Source of the DNA: Leptolyngbya sp. PCC 7375
GTDB lineage: Bacteria > Cyanobacteriota > Cyanobacteriia > Phormidesmidales > Phormidesmidaceae
Reading direction: 5' to 3'
Assembly: GCF_000316115.1 (NCBI RefSeq)
Contig: NZ_JH993797.1
Location: forward strand, 6,049,961-6,113,960
Length of the DNA: 64,000 bases
This document shows, piece by piece, positions 40,910 to 50,204 of the stretch. A model generated the notes under the pieces. That model ran no database searches and had not been told where the DNA came from. It saw nothing but the letters and a program-made list of their open reading frames with translations. Every line of letters starts with the position of its first letter. Position 1 is the first letter of the stretch. The position numbers and the translations under genes were made by a program.

Positions 40910-41152
40910 ATGCAAGAATTCATCCCCAGCACCGATATTTGCGGTGGGACACCGCAAATTCCACCTGTTTCAGAAAACCCTCACCGCGAGTCAGTCCTCA
41001 TCACCCTCATCGGTTCAACCATCGCCATGGACCTGATCATCAAGCACCTCCATAAGCTTGGTTTTGCCGATCCCGATGCCTGGAGCAAAGAGCAAACTGA
41101 ACCTAAAAGCGGTCAGCCCATGCGAGTCCTGAAAAAATGGATGCGCGTATAA
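40910..41152 (+). CDS. Small conserved hypothetical protein
   Basis: An 80-residue soluble protein. After a variable N terminus, NPHRESVLITLIGSTIAMDL (about residues 23-42) is followed by IIKHLHKLGFADPDAWSKEQ and a basic end. The strand-helix-strand pattern and the phrase HRESVL resemble a small family seen in many cyanobacteria, but I cannot name it. It is divergent from the XRE pair and may share their operators. Confidence 0.6.
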   Translation: MQEFIPSTDICGGTPQIPPVSENPHRESVLITLIGSTIAMDLIIKHLHKLGFADPDAWSKEQTEPKSGQPMRVLKKWMRV

Positions 41153-41242
41153 GTCAAACCTGTTGCCAAATGTTTACTAGAAGCTTCGCTATAGTTAAAG
41201 TGCTTTCTGTATTTCAGAGCCTTAGGTTAAAAGGTAAATTCA

Positions 41243-41872
41243 ATGGCTAAACCACCAATCCTAGATCCTGAGCGTTCATATACCTTTCGGTCATACTTTG
41301 AAATGACCTATGATCCAGAAGATATCCTGGCTGAGTTTGGCTATCGCTTACAAAGAGCACGAATTGCTTTACCTCAAGGGAAACGTACTTTTCCTCAGCT
41401 GTCTGAATTAGAACAGCGCATTGAACGTACATTGCCAGTCGTGAGTTTGACCAGCGAAACCGCTCGTCGGGAAACCTTAGTAGCTCCTATCCTGATAGAA
41501 ATAGCTGCTTTCTGCAATTGTCAGCTCAAAATTGAATATCCCCTCAACGTCAGTCAATGGCTTAAAGGTAATCTGGATTATCTCCTACGATCTGATCACG
41601 AGTTTTTAATTATTGAGGCAAAAAACGACGATCTGTCGCGGGGCTTTACACAGTTAGCCGTAGAACTCATTGCCCTGGCAAAACAACAAGAATCCTTAGC
41701 GCCCTTATTTGGTGCCGTAACCATTGGTGAAGTGTGGCGATTTGGTCGACTCGACCCACAGAAACAACAAATTACTCAAGACTTAGAATTGTTTAAACTA
41801 CCAGGAGATTTAGACAGTTTAGTCTCCGTGCTCATTGGCATTATGGAAGAACAAACTGCTGTTGCAGTGTAG
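41243..41872 (+). CDS. PD-(D/E)XK nuclease-like protein
   Basis: A 209-residue protein. The core GNLDYLLRSDHEFLIIEAKN (about residues 105-124) has D ... E-x-K as in PD-(D/E)XK nucleases, with an upstream helix containing ETLVAPILIEIAAFC and a downstream helix GFTQLAVELIAL. The N-terminal about 60 residues form a leader of unknown fold. There is no methylase or ATPase beside it, so it is not an obvious restriction system. It is convergent with the DUF554 gene, the stops being four bases apart. Confidence 0.65.
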   Translation: MAKPPILDPERSYTFRSYFEMTYDPEDILAEFGYRLQRARIALPQGKRTFPQLSELEQRIERTLPVVSLTSETARRETLVAPILIEIAAFCNCQLKIEYPLNVSQWLKGNLDYLLRSDHEFLIIEAKNDDLSRGFTQLAVELIALAKQQESLAPLFGAVTIGEVWRFGRLDPQKQQITQDLELFKLPGDLDSLVSVLIGIMEEQTAVAV

Positions 41873-41875
41873 TCG

Positions 41876-42619
41876 CTAAACACTCAACAACTGACAGAGT
41901 TTATACAGCAGTGGTGTCAACAATAGCGCTGGTAAAAATGACGCCACTCGAATTGTTGCTACCTTCAACAAGTTCAGACCTAACCCTAGAATAATCACCC
42001 CACCCACACCGGTCACCAACAACACACTGGGTGAAGATGCTGGATCACCAATCCCACTGGCCAACAATCCAGCCAACAACGACATTCCCCCCTGATAGAC
42101 CACCACGGGCAGCACCGAAAACCCAACACCAGCACCATAACTACCGGTCAACGCAATCGACACCAGGCCATCCATAGTGCCCTTGATAATCAAAATTGTG
42201 CCATCACCGCTGAGACCGTTGTTGAGACTGCCCAAAATTGCCATGGGGCCAATGCAAAACAACAAACTCGCGGCAACAAACCCTTCAGTAAACTGACCGC
42301 CACCGCCAAATCTGGCTTTTAAACCATCCCCAATGGCAATGAGTCGTCGTTCTATCTGCCACCACTCGCCCAGCAGACCACCGACAACCAAGGCCACCAA
42401 ACCAACAATCACACCAGCAATGTTGCCAGCATCTACCTCAGTCAATGGCTGAGCCATTTGCATTCCGATAAATAGAGTGATCAGCCCCACCGCCTGGGTA
42501 ATCACATCCTGCATCGCCCGGGGTAACCGTCCCCGCACAATTAGCCCACTCGTGGTACCCAATAGCACCAGCACCACGTTAATCCAGGTCCCACTTGTCT
42601 TTGCCCACAGGCTCAGCAT
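41876..42619 (-). CDS. DUF554 family membrane protein
   Basis: A 247-residue protein with six or seven spans and the family sequences NVVLVLLGTTSGLIVRGRLP, GPMAILGSLNNGLSGD and IKGTMDGLVSIALTGSYGAG. DUF554 (YdfK-like) proteins may be transporters, but no substrate is established. The start at 42619 is the first ATG before the first span. The gene is single and convergent with the PD-(D/E)XK gene. Confidence 0.88.
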   Translation of the reverse strand: MLSLWAKTSGTWINVVLVLLGTTSGLIVRGRLPRAMQDVITQAVGLITLFIGMQMAQPLTEVDAGNIAGVIVGLVALVVGGLLGEWWQIERRLIAIGDGLKARFGGGGQFTEGFVAASLLFCIGPMAILGSLNNGLSGDGTILIIKGTMDGLVSIALTGSYGAGVGFSVLPVVVYQGGMSLLAGLLASGIGDPASSPSVLLVTGVGGVIILGLGLNLLKVATIRVASFLPALLLTPLLYKLCQLLSV

Positions 42620-42742
42620 TATTTTCTTATCTTCTACAGCATCCTGAGGGAATCATCGTCCCCTTGGACACCCTACAATCTCAAGCCCACCTTTTGTCGT
42701 CAATACTCTACTTGCGTCTCAGGATCAACCAGGCATTTCTTC

Positions 42743-42774
42743 ATGTAGGGTCGTTCCATGGAACGACCCTACAT
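42743..42774. repeat. 32-bp perfect palindrome
   Basis: ATGTAGGGTCGTTCCA and its exact complement, centre CCATGG. It lies between the DUF554 start and the DUF362 gene, with no T run behind it, so it is not a standard terminator. It shares the core CGTTCCATGGAACG with the palindrome at 57813-57852. Confidence 0.9.
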
Positions 42775-42848
42775 CAGATATTGGATTGCGCTTTAGGGCC
42801 ACCAGACTCACAATAAATAATGATATTGACCATTTTCTTGAATAATCT

Positions 42849-43805
42849 ATGGTTTCCGTCAGTCTGCTCAAAGCCACCAGCTACGATGTCGATACCCTAG
42901 AGCGGCAGCTTCGTGACCTGCTGGCTCCTTTAGGTGGCATGGCAGCCTATGTCAAACCAGGCCAGCGAGTTCTTTTAAAACCTAATTTACTCACAGGCGC
43001 ACGTCCTACTAAGGAATGCACTACGCGATCAGAACTGATTTATTGTGTGGCTAAATTGGTTCAAGAAGTTGGCGGCAAACCGTTTTTGGGTGATAGCCCA
43101 GCCTTTGGTAGCGCCCACGGGGTTGCTAAGGCCAATGGTCTACTGCAGTGGGCAGAGAAACTTGACTTACCCATTGTGGAACTCCACGGCAAACGCTATC
43201 AGCTTCAGCAAGAGGGTAATTTTGATAACCTGCTGCTCTCGAAAGAAGCAATGGAAGCCGATGTGGTGATCAATTTACCTAAGGTTAAATCCCACGTCCA
43301 GCTCACGCTAACATTGGGCGTCAAAAATCTCTTCGGCTGCGTGCCAGGAAAAATGAAAGCCTGGTGGCATATGGAATCAGGTAAAGACTGTCAGAAATTT
43401 GCTCAAATGTTGGTGGAAACTGCCCAAGCTATTGATCCAGACTTAACAATTTTAGATGGCATCATTGGTCATGAAGGTAACGGACCTAGCGGCGGTGAAC
43501 CACGACGCCTTGGGGTATTAGGTGCATCACAGAATGTCTATGCTCTAGATCGGGCCATGGTAGATATTCTTCAGGTCAAGCCATCTCAAGTGCCAACTGT
43601 TGCAGCCTCCCAACGCCTCGGACTATGCCCCACTAACATTGATTTTGTTCTACAGTCACCGTCTGAGTTGTGCATCGATAATTGGCAACTCCCTGAGAAG
43701 CTAATGCCCATTGATTTCGGCATGCCACGGGTGATGAAATCCACCTTTAAGCACCTGTATATTCGATTTATCAAGGAGCCAATTGCTGCCTATGCCCAAC
43801 GCTAG
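42849..43805 (+). CDS. DUF362 domain protein
   Basis: A 318-residue protein with DUF362 signatures: RVLLKPNLLTGARP (about residues 40-53), GGKPFLGDSPAFGS (about 76-89), VVINLPKVKSHVQLTLTLGV (about 140-159), KNLFGCVPG, and LDGIIGHEGNGPSGGEPR (about 203-220). It lacks the ferredoxin-like cysteine clusters carried by some family members. The family occurs with iron-sulfur metabolism, but the reaction is unknown. A terminator follows. Confidence 0.9.
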   Translation: MVSVSLLKATSYDVDTLERQLRDLLAPLGGMAAYVKPGQRVLLKPNLLTGARPTKECTTRSELIYCVAKLVQEVGGKPFLGDSPAFGSAHGVAKANGLLQWAEKLDLPIVELHGKRYQLQQEGNFDNLLLSKEAMEADVVINLPKVKSHVQLTLTLGVKNLFGCVPGKMKAWWHMESGKDCQKFAQMLVETAQAIDPDLTILDGIIGHEGNGPSGGEPRRLGVLGASQNVYALDRAMVDILQVKPSQVPTVAASQRLGLCPTNIDFVLQSPSELCIDNWQLPEKLMPIDFGMPRVMKSTFKHLYIRFIKEPIAAYAQR

Positions 43806-43831
43806 GTTGACATCAACCACACGCTCCCATA

Positions 43832-43872
43832 AAACAAAGGTCAGGCTGATCTATCAAGCCCGACCTTTGTTT
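43832..43872. terminator. Terminator-like hairpin after DUF362 gene
   Basis: An 11-bp perfect stem AAACAAAGGTC/GACCTTTGTTT with a 19-base loop that itself has partial pairing. It lies 26 bp after the DUF362 stop. The T content comes from the stem, not a separate run. Confidence 0.55.
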
Positions 43873-43976
43873 ATAAAATCGATTTGTCCCTCAATCAGAC
43901 CGGTAATACCAAAGCCGAATTCATTAAACTCAATTAGAAATGGAAAATCCTGTAGTGGCACTCCCTTGTGGGGTTT

Positions 43977-44066
43977 GGCTGAGCGGTTCGGCTGAGCGGT
44001 TCGGCTGAGCTCACCGTCGAAGCCTCACCGTCGAAGCCTCACCGTCGAAGCCTCACCGTCGAAGCC
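43977..44066. repeat. Two adjoining tandem microrepeats
   Basis: GGCTGAGCGGTTC occurs at 43977-43989 and 43990-44002, plus a partial third to 44010. TCACCGTCGAAGCC then occurs four times without change at 44011-44066. There are no spacers, so it is not CRISPR. It is non-coding. Confidence 0.92.
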
Positions 44067-44123
44067 CTGCCCTGCGATACCGGGCGCTATCAGTCAAGAT
44101 TGCGTATAAAGAAAAGACCTTTA

Positions 44124-44576
44124 CTAGAAACCAGCAGTAGTTCTCCTCATCGCTTTGGCCATGGACTTAAACGACGACATGCTGGGACCTGGACGACGAC
44201 GACTCGCCTTAGCAACGGGGGTTGTGTAATCAAATGTGGGAGCTGGCTCTGGTTCAGGTGCTGGCGGTTGATTAGCTGAAGCTGCCAGTGCTGTACGAAT
44301 TAGCTCTATAGGATCTGAAATGGATGCAGCTGGAGTGACAGCAGGGGCAGTGGGCTCGGATGCTTTGCTATCTTTCTTCTTCACTGTTTCAGCCGTAGGA
44401 GCTTTGGATTGTACAGCAGCGGGTGCTGGTGTAGCAGCGGGTACTGGCGTAGCAGCGGGTGCTGGCGTAGCAGCGGGCTCAGAAATAGCCGCGATTTCTT
44501 CTGCGGGCAATTCTAAATAGTATCCAGACTTTTTACCTAAAAGTTTGTCCAGCACTCTAACTATGCTCCTAATCAA
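44124..44576 (-). CDS. Ala/Pro-rich conserved cyanobacterial protein
   Basis: A 150-residue protein with a basic N-terminal helix (MIRSIVRVLDKLLGKKSGYY), the phrase YLELPAEE, a long Ala/Pro/Thr linker with PAATPAP-type repeats (about residues 33-60) and a C-terminal basic motif SRRRPGPSMSSFKSMAKAM (about 127-145). The YYLELP and RRRPGPS motifs at the two ends match a small cyanobacterial family of unknown function. The linker repeats are coded by near-identical 18-base units, a place prone to length change. It could be a thylakoid- or ribosome-associated basic peptide, but that is a guess. Confidence 0.7.
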   Translation of the reverse strand: MIRSIVRVLDKLLGKKSGYYLELPAEEIAAISEPAATPAPAATPVPAATPAPAAVQSKAPTAETVKKKDSKASEPTAPAVTPAASISDPIELIRTALAASANQPPAPEPEPAPTFDYTTPVAKASRRRPGPSMSSFKSMAKAMRRTTAGF

Positions 44577-44868
44577 ACAGCAATGTTGTTGCTAATTTAA
44601 GGAAATACTTTTAGCTGCGTTGCCAAGAATTCCAAGAATTATTTAGCAACTTACAGATTAAGTTATTCCAAGAAACAGCAACGTTCATCAATAAATACAC
44701 CGAATCCCATCGGCAATCATAACCTTGCAGCGACGTCGCTGTAGGTAAAACCATTATCAAATCTGACGCTTGTGGGAAGCAAGGAAGCATCAGGCCTGTT
44801 TACAATAGTTAATAACTTACTTATTTAAGCGATATCGTTTCCTCAAGCTGGCCCAAGCACGCCCATTA

Positions 44869-44905
44869 AAAATGACTTCTCGGAACTTCTCCAAGAAGTC
44901 ATTTT
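44869..44905 (-). terminator. Terminator of clpC
   Basis: A stem of about 12 bp, AAAATGACTTCT/AGAAGTCATTTT, with a 13-base loop. On the minus strand it ends in CATTTTTAATG. It lies 26 bp after the clpC stop. Confidence 0.75.
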
Positions 44906-44930
44906 TGCAATGAACTGAGACTAGAGCAGC

Positions 44931-47399
44931 TTAGTCGGCACCTTGGGTAAGTAGCTCACGCTTCTCCTTAGGTGCGATAATGACCTTGCCTTTCTCGTCC
45001 ACATCGACAACGGCTGTATCTCCATCCCGCAAACGGCTGGATAGAATTTCCTCTGCTAAGGTATCCTCTAGCAGACGCATGATGGCGCGACGCAACGGTC
45101 GAGCACCATAGCTGGGGTTGTAGCCTTCTTCCACCAAACGCTCTTTGAATTTGTCCGTTACCTCCAGGGTGATTCCCTGTTCGGTTAACCGACCAAAGAC
45201 TTCCTTGAGCAGAATGTCGGAAATTTCCTTAACCTCAGGCTTAGTAAGCTGACGGAAGACGATGATTTCGTCCAAACGGTTCAAGAATTCAGGACGGAAG
45301 TACTGCTTCAGCTCTTCATTGACTAGAGAACGAATGCGGTTGTACTGAGACTCAGCTGCATCTTCTTCTAGCTCAAAGCCAAGGCCACCGCCACCTTTCT
45401 CAATCACCTTAGAACCGATGTTGGAGGTCAAAATCAACAAGGTGTTCTTGAAGTCAACTGTACGGCCTTTGGCATCGGTGAGACGGCCATCTTCCAAAAT
45501 CTGCAACAGCATGTTGAAGACATCGGGGTGGGCTTTTTCAATCTCATCAAAGAGAACGACTGTGTAAGGACGACGACGTACAGCCTCAGTCAGCTGACCG
45601 CCTTCGCTATAGCCGACATAGCCCGGAGGAGAACCAATCAGCTTAGAAACTGTGTGGCGTTCCATAAACTCGGACATGTCAAGGCGAATCATCGCTTCTT
45701 CTGAGCCGAAGAAGTAAGCGGCCAATGCCTTGGTTAACTCGGTCTTACCAACACCGGTAGGACCAGAGAATACGAAGCTAGCAATGGGCCGGTTGGGATT
45801 CTTTAAACCCACACGGGCTCGGCGGATTGCCCGAGAAATTGCTTTCACAGCTTCATCTTGGCCGATAACGCGCTGATGTAGCGTATCTTCCATGTGAAGC
45901 AGCTTCTCAGACTCAGTTTCGGTCAACTTGTTAACCGGTACGCCAGTCCAAGACGCCACGATGTGGGCAATGTCCTCTTCGGTAACCTCAGGAGAATCAG
46001 AACTACCAGCTTCATCAGTGCGCTTGCTTTGAGCGATCGCACGAATTTCAGCCTTAATTTCCATTTCGCGATCGCGAAGTTCACCCGCTTTGTCAAAGTC
46101 CTGAGAACGCACCGCATTGTCCTTATCTTTTAGAACACTGCGTAGCTCCCGATCCAATTCCTTAGCAGCAGGGGGAAGCTGGGAATTAATCAGGCGTACC
46201 CGAGAGCCTGCCTCGTCAATCAGGTCAATGGCTTTATCGGGAAGGAAACGGTCAGAGATATAACGATCCGCCAGCTTAGCCGCAGCTTCCAGGGACTCAT
46301 CAAGAATCTTGAGTTTATGATGCTGTTCGTAGCGATCTCGTAGACCGTGCAGAATTTCGATGGTTTCCTCAACGCTGGGCTCACCCACCATCACAGGCTG
46401 AAAACGACGCTCTAGGGCAGCATCTCGCTCAATGTGCTTACGATACTCATCCAGGGTGGTGGCACCGATGCACTGTAACTCACCCCGAGCCAAGGCAGGC
46501 TTCAGGATGTTAGCAGCATCAATAGCGCCCTCAGCAGCACCCGCACCGATCAGGGTATGAACCTCATCGATTACCAGGATGACATTCGCAGCTGAGCGAA
46601 TTTCGTCCATGATTTTTTTCAGGCGCTCTTCAAATTCACCGCGATACTTGGTTCCTGCCACTAACAGACCAATATCCAGGGTGACAACCCGCTTTTCTTC
46701 AAGGATATCGGGGATATCGCCGTTGGCAATGCGTTGGGCCAAACCCTCAGCAATTGCAGTTTTACCCACACCTGGCTCACCAATGAGAACAGGGTTATTT
46801 TTGGTACGACGGCCTAGAATCTGAATAACGCGCTCAATTTCTTTTTGACGGCCAACCACAGGGTCAAGCTTGCCCTCTGATGCCATCTGAGTCAGGTTAG
46901 AGCCAAATTCATCCAGGGTGGGTGTCTTCGTTCGACCTTGACTACCACCAGTGGATACCTCAGCGGTCTCACCTAGCATACGAATCACCTGGGTACGAAC
47001 CTTAGACAGGTCGACACCAAGGTTTTCTAGTACACGAGCAGCCACGCCTTCGCCTTCGCGAATTAGGCCAAGCAGCAGATGCTCAGTGCCAATATAGTTA
47101 TGGCCTAGCTGACGGGCCTCTTCCAGGGACAGCTCTAACACCCGCTTAGCACGTGGTGTGAAGGGAATTTCTACGGCGACAAACCCGGAACCGCGACCGA
47201 TAATCTTTTCGACCTCGATCCGAGCATCTTTGAGATTTACCCCCATGGACTTCAGAACTTTGGCGGCCACACCGGTACCTTCACCGATGAGACCGAGGAG
47301 GATTTGCTCAGTTCCCACAAAGTTATGGCCCAGTCGGCGAGCCTCTTCCTGGGCGAGCATGATCACCTTAATGGCTTTTTCTGTAAAGCGTTCAAACAT
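44931..47399 (-). CDS. clpC: ATP-dependent Clp protease ATP-binding subunit ClpC
   Basis: An 822-residue Hsp100 unfoldase feeding substrates to ClpP. In order it has two N-terminal Clp_N repeats (residues 1-145), the first AAA domain with GEPGVGKTAIAEG (about 213), the UVR/coiled middle domain (SQDFDKAGELRDREMEIKAE, about 430-450), the second AAA domain with GPTGVGKTELTKALA (about 550) and the ClpP-binding part in between the late motifs (the GFG-type loop near residue 675 reads GGGGLGFELEE). Complete and of normal length. It is essential in cyanobacteria and in chloroplasts. Confidence 0.97.
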   Translation of the reverse strand: MFERFTEKAIKVIMLAQEEARRLGHNFVGTEQILLGLIGEGTGVAAKVLKSMGVNLKDARIEVEKIIGRGSGFVAVEIPFTPRAKRVLELSLEEARQLGHNYIGTEHLLLGLIREGEGVAARVLENLGVDLSKVRTQVIRMLGETAEVSTGGSQGRTKTPTLDEFGSNLTQMASEGKLDPVVGRQKEIERVIQILGRRTKNNPVLIGEPGVGKTAIAEGLAQRIANGDIPDILEEKRVVTLDIGLLVAGTKYRGEFEERLKKIMDEIRSAANVILVIDEVHTLIGAGAAEGAIDAANILKPALARGELQCIGATTLDEYRKHIERDAALERRFQPVMVGEPSVEETIEILHGLRDRYEQHHKLKILDESLEAAAKLADRYISDRFLPDKAIDLIDEAGSRVRLINSQLPPAAKELDRELRSVLKDKDNAVRSQDFDKAGELRDREMEIKAEIRAIAQSKRTDEAGSSDSPEVTEEDIAHIVASWTGVPVNKLTETESEKLLHMEDTLHQRVIGQDEAVKAISRAIRRARVGLKNPNRPIASFVFSGPTGVGKTELTKALAAYFFGSEEAMIRLDMSEFMERHTVSKLIGSPPGYVGYSEGGQLTEAVRRRPYTVVLFDEIEKAHPDVFNMLLQILEDGRLTDAKGRTVDFKNTLLILTSNIGSKVIEKGGGGLGFELEEDAAESQYNRIRSLVNEELKQYFRPEFLNRLDEIIVFRQLTKPEVKEISDILLKEVFGRLTEQGITLEVTDKFKERLVEEGYNPSYGARPLRRAIMRLLEDTLAEEILSSRLRDGDTAVVDVDEKGKVIIAPKEKRELLTQGAD

Positions 47400-47728
47400 G
47401 GCGGCTTTTCATCACCTGGCTTGTGCGGAGTTGCCATGATTCTAGCACAGCCATTTTTGCTGAAACTGTGCCGGTATTCACGACTTGCAATGGATCTAGC
47501 GATAAAAAAAGACTCACTTAAACAATTTTGGGGTAGATCTGGGAGTGAAGTCAGGTGGCATTGTCCTTGGTCGCGCTCGCTACATCGTGTACCACCGATT
47601 ACTGACATCCTTAACCAAGATTTAAGACTGACAGGGCCTTTGTTTAGGGGGCAAACGCCTTGAATTTAGAGAATTTACTCCACAGATTTTCCGTGACATT
47701 ACGCACATAAATATTTGATACGTATTAA
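47400..47728. other. Intergenic region upstream of clpC
   Basis: About 330 bp holding the clpC promoter region on the minus strand and the rimI 3' flank. Overlapping frames here look random. No repeat or RNA structure was found. Confidence 0.4.
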
Positions 47729-48271
47729 TTAGCGATTGTTACATGGGTGCCATTGATATTGATGCTGACGAAATGTTTCTGTGCATTCAAGTTCTAAATG
47801 CTCTAGCTGTTGTAGAAACTCAGGGTTTTGCAACTGGCTGCGCCATAAAATGAGGGCATTTTCGCCGTCCTGGTAATATCGTTTACGTTGCCCTGCTGTG
47901 CGAAAGCCAAATTTTTGATACAGACTCAGGGCTTTTTGATTAGACGCTCGCACTTCTAACGTGGCATGGGTGAGTTCGCGTTGACGTGCCAGCTGTAGCA
48001 GCTGAATGAGCAAGAGCTGTCCTAAGTATTGTCGATGGTAATCGGGATGAATGGCTAATGTAGTGATATGGGCCTCATCTAAAATGGCCCATAGACAGCC
48101 TAGACCAATCGCATCTTGATTGGCCAAAAGTACAAGTAGATCGCTATTGGGACTGTCAATTTCACGTCGGTAGCCAGCTTCAGTCCACAGCCCCCCCAGG
48201 CAAACCTGATCGAGCCGCAATACAGCAGGCAGCAACTCATCGGTCAAAACTTGGTAGGTCAGTGTTGTCAT
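47729..48271 (-). CDS. rimI: Ribosomal protein S18-alanine N-acetyltransferase
   Basis: A 180-residue GNAT enzyme that acetylates the N terminus of S18. Visible are LVLLANQDAIGLGCLWAI, the acetyl-CoA loop region HPDYHRQYLGQLLL (about residues 86-99) and the RimI pattern LEVRASNQKALSLYQKFGFR followed by RKRYYQDGENALIL. The start at 48271 (MTTLTYQVL) is preferred; the longer frame to 48361 adds a hydrophobic leader foreign to the family and reaches into the lysA promoter. Divergent from lysA. Confidence 0.88.
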   Translation of the reverse strand: MTTLTYQVLTDELLPAVLRLDQVCLGGLWTEAGYRREIDSPNSDLLVLLANQDAIGLGCLWAILDEAHITTLAIHPDYHRQYLGQLLLIQLLQLARQRELTHATLEVRASNQKALSLYQKFGFRTAGQRKRYYQDGENALILWRSQLQNPEFLQQLEHLELECTETFRQHQYQWHPCNNR

Positions 48272-48399
48272 CGCGAGTATGAAAAGGCCCAGGTAAATAA
48301 ATACTTTCTCAGAAGAAGCCAGAGGGTGATCGGTGACGAATTGTACACTGGAAGCTTGCATTGGGTGATTTCACCCGCTGACAACCTCTGACAATAGCT

Positions 48400-49791
48400 A
48401 TGGTTTCCACACTTCCTTCTGCAAATCAAACCACTCGTTCTAGCCTTGACTACCTGGAGACTAACGGGTCTGACTCACCCAATCAGCGGCTTTTACCCCT
48501 CAGTGTTCGGGTGAATGAACAGGATCATCTGCAAGTCGGCGGGTGTGATGTCATCGACCTAGTTAAGGAGTTTGGCTCTCCGTTATACATTCTTGATGAA
48601 GTGACGCTGCGAACGGCCTGTCAGCAGTATCGTCAGGCATTTGACCAATATTATCCGGGAGAGGCTCTAGTGATGTACGCCTCAAAGGCGTGGAACTGTT
48701 TGGCGGTGTGTGCGATCGCAACCCAAGAGGGCCTAGCCGTGGATGTGGTATCAGGCGGTGAACTCCTAACGGCGCTAACGGCTGGCGTTAATCCAGATAA
48801 GCTTTACTTTCACGGTAACAACAAATCCCACAGTGAGCTGCAGCGAGGCATCGACGCAGGCTGCCGCATTGTGGTTGATAACTGGCATGAGCTTAAAACC
48901 CTCAGCGCGCTAGCCAGTCCGCAAACCCTAGCAACTATTCTGCTACGAATCACACCAGGCATTGAATGCCACACCCACGACTATATTCGCACCGGACACA
49001 TCGACAGCAAGTTTGGCTTTGATCCCGATCAATTAGAAGAGGTATTTACCTTCGTAGCTCAGCAGTCATCCTTAGTTTGTGTTGGTCTGCATGCCCATAT
49101 CGGTTCTCAAATTTTTGAGCTGCAGCCCCATGAAGATTTATCTGCTGTCCTTGTAACTTGTATGGAAGCAGCAAAACGCCATGGTTTACCCATTAGCGAA
49201 CTCGATGTGGGAGGTGGCCTTGGCATTCGCTACACCGAAACCGACGATCCCCCCAGCATTACTGATTGGGCACAGGTTGTTTGCGAAAACATGGTCAAAG
49301 CTTGCCAAGAGGCCAATGTGGCTTTACCCAAATTAATCTGCGAGCCAGGACGTTCTCTCATTGGCACAGCCTGTATCACTGCCTATACCATCGGTGGCCA
49401 GAAGACTGTCCCCGGCATTCGTGCCTATGCTGCGGTGGATGGTGGTATGTCTGACAATCCTCGTCCGATTACCTATCAGTCGCTTTACCGAGTGTTAGCG
49501 GCTAACAAAATGTCAGCCCCCCTCAGTGAAACCGTTACCTTGGCAGGTAAACACTGCGAATCGGGAGATGTGCTGATTCACGATGCCCAGCTGCCTGTTT
49601 TAGTAGCGGGCGACATCGTCGCTATTCCCGCCACTGGGGCTTACAACTACAGCATGGCCTCCAACTACAATCGCGTTCCTCGACCGGCAGCCGTATTGGT
49701 GAAAAACGGTGAGGCCTCATTAATAGTAGAGCGAGAAACCGATGCAGACTTAATCCGCTACGACCGTCTCCCCAGCTATTTGAGGAGCTGA
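48400..49791 (+). CDS. lysA: Diaminopimelate decarboxylase
   Basis: A 463-residue PLP enzyme for the last step of lysine synthesis, meso-diaminopimelate to L-lysine. The PLP lysine is in VMYASKAWNC (about residue 94). The glycine-rich DVGGGLGIRY (about 268-277), EPGRSLIG (about 308-315) and the substrate motif CESGDVL (about 385) are present. Length is usual, with a short N-terminal extension typical of cyanobacteria. It is divergent from rimI. Confidence 0.96.
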   Translation: MVSTLPSANQTTRSSLDYLETNGSDSPNQRLLPLSVRVNEQDHLQVGGCDVIDLVKEFGSPLYILDEVTLRTACQQYRQAFDQYYPGEALVMYASKAWNCLAVCAIATQEGLAVDVVSGGELLTALTAGVNPDKLYFHGNNKSHSELQRGIDAGCRIVVDNWHELKTLSALASPQTLATILLRITPGIECHTHDYIRTGHIDSKFGFDPDQLEEVFTFVAQQSSLVCVGLHAHIGSQIFELQPHEDLSAVLVTCMEAAKRHGLPISELDVGGGLGIRYTETDDPPSITDWAQVVCENMVKACQEANVALPKLICEPGRSLIGTACITAYTIGGQKTVPGIRAYAAVDGGMSDNPRPITYQSLYRVLAANKMSAPLSETVTLAGKHCESGDVLIHDAQLPVLVAGDIVAIPATGAYNYSMASNYNRVPRPAAVLVKNGEASLIVERETDADLIRYDRLPSYLRS

Positions 49792-50204
49792 GCTTGGCTA
49801 TCTGGCGGCCAATGGAGCTGTTGCCTAGAATAGAAGCCAAGATACATGCTGCGGGCCATCTTGGGTAGTCTTTACAGTAGCCGCCGCTGTAGCAGCGAAT
49901 CGTCCACAGTTGTTAACGCTATCTGTGGAGTCTCATCCTGTAAATCCTGATTTTTGAACTGGGTGCATCCTGAGATCTGCCGTGGCATCTCGTAAGTGCA
50001 ATTAGAGTCGTAAGTGCAATTAGAGGAAGCGTTGGTTACCTTGGCAGGCCAACAATCAGGGTCCTTCTCAAAGCGATATGCAGGATACGTAGCTCCCGCT
50101 ACCGTGAGTAGAAGAACGGTTTGAATGCTACAGCCGAGCGTCTAACGCAATGTCTAACGCACTCTTTAGATCCTTATATTGAAAACCCAGGTTGGGGCTG
50201 ACAT
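49792..50204. other. Intergenic region with an 18-bp tandem duplication
   Basis: About 410 bp between lysA and cdaA. TCGTAAGTGCAATTAGAG occurs twice in a row at 49990-50007 and 50008-50025. No gene or RNA was recognised. Confidence 0.75.

Noticed and set aside
44011..44066. Possible CRISPR-like repeat array
   Set aside because: The 14-bp units are directly joined with no spacers, and no cas gene is near.
47304..47663. 119-aa plus-strand frame upstream of clpC
   Set aside because: Its first part is antisense to the clpC start, and the rest looks random.
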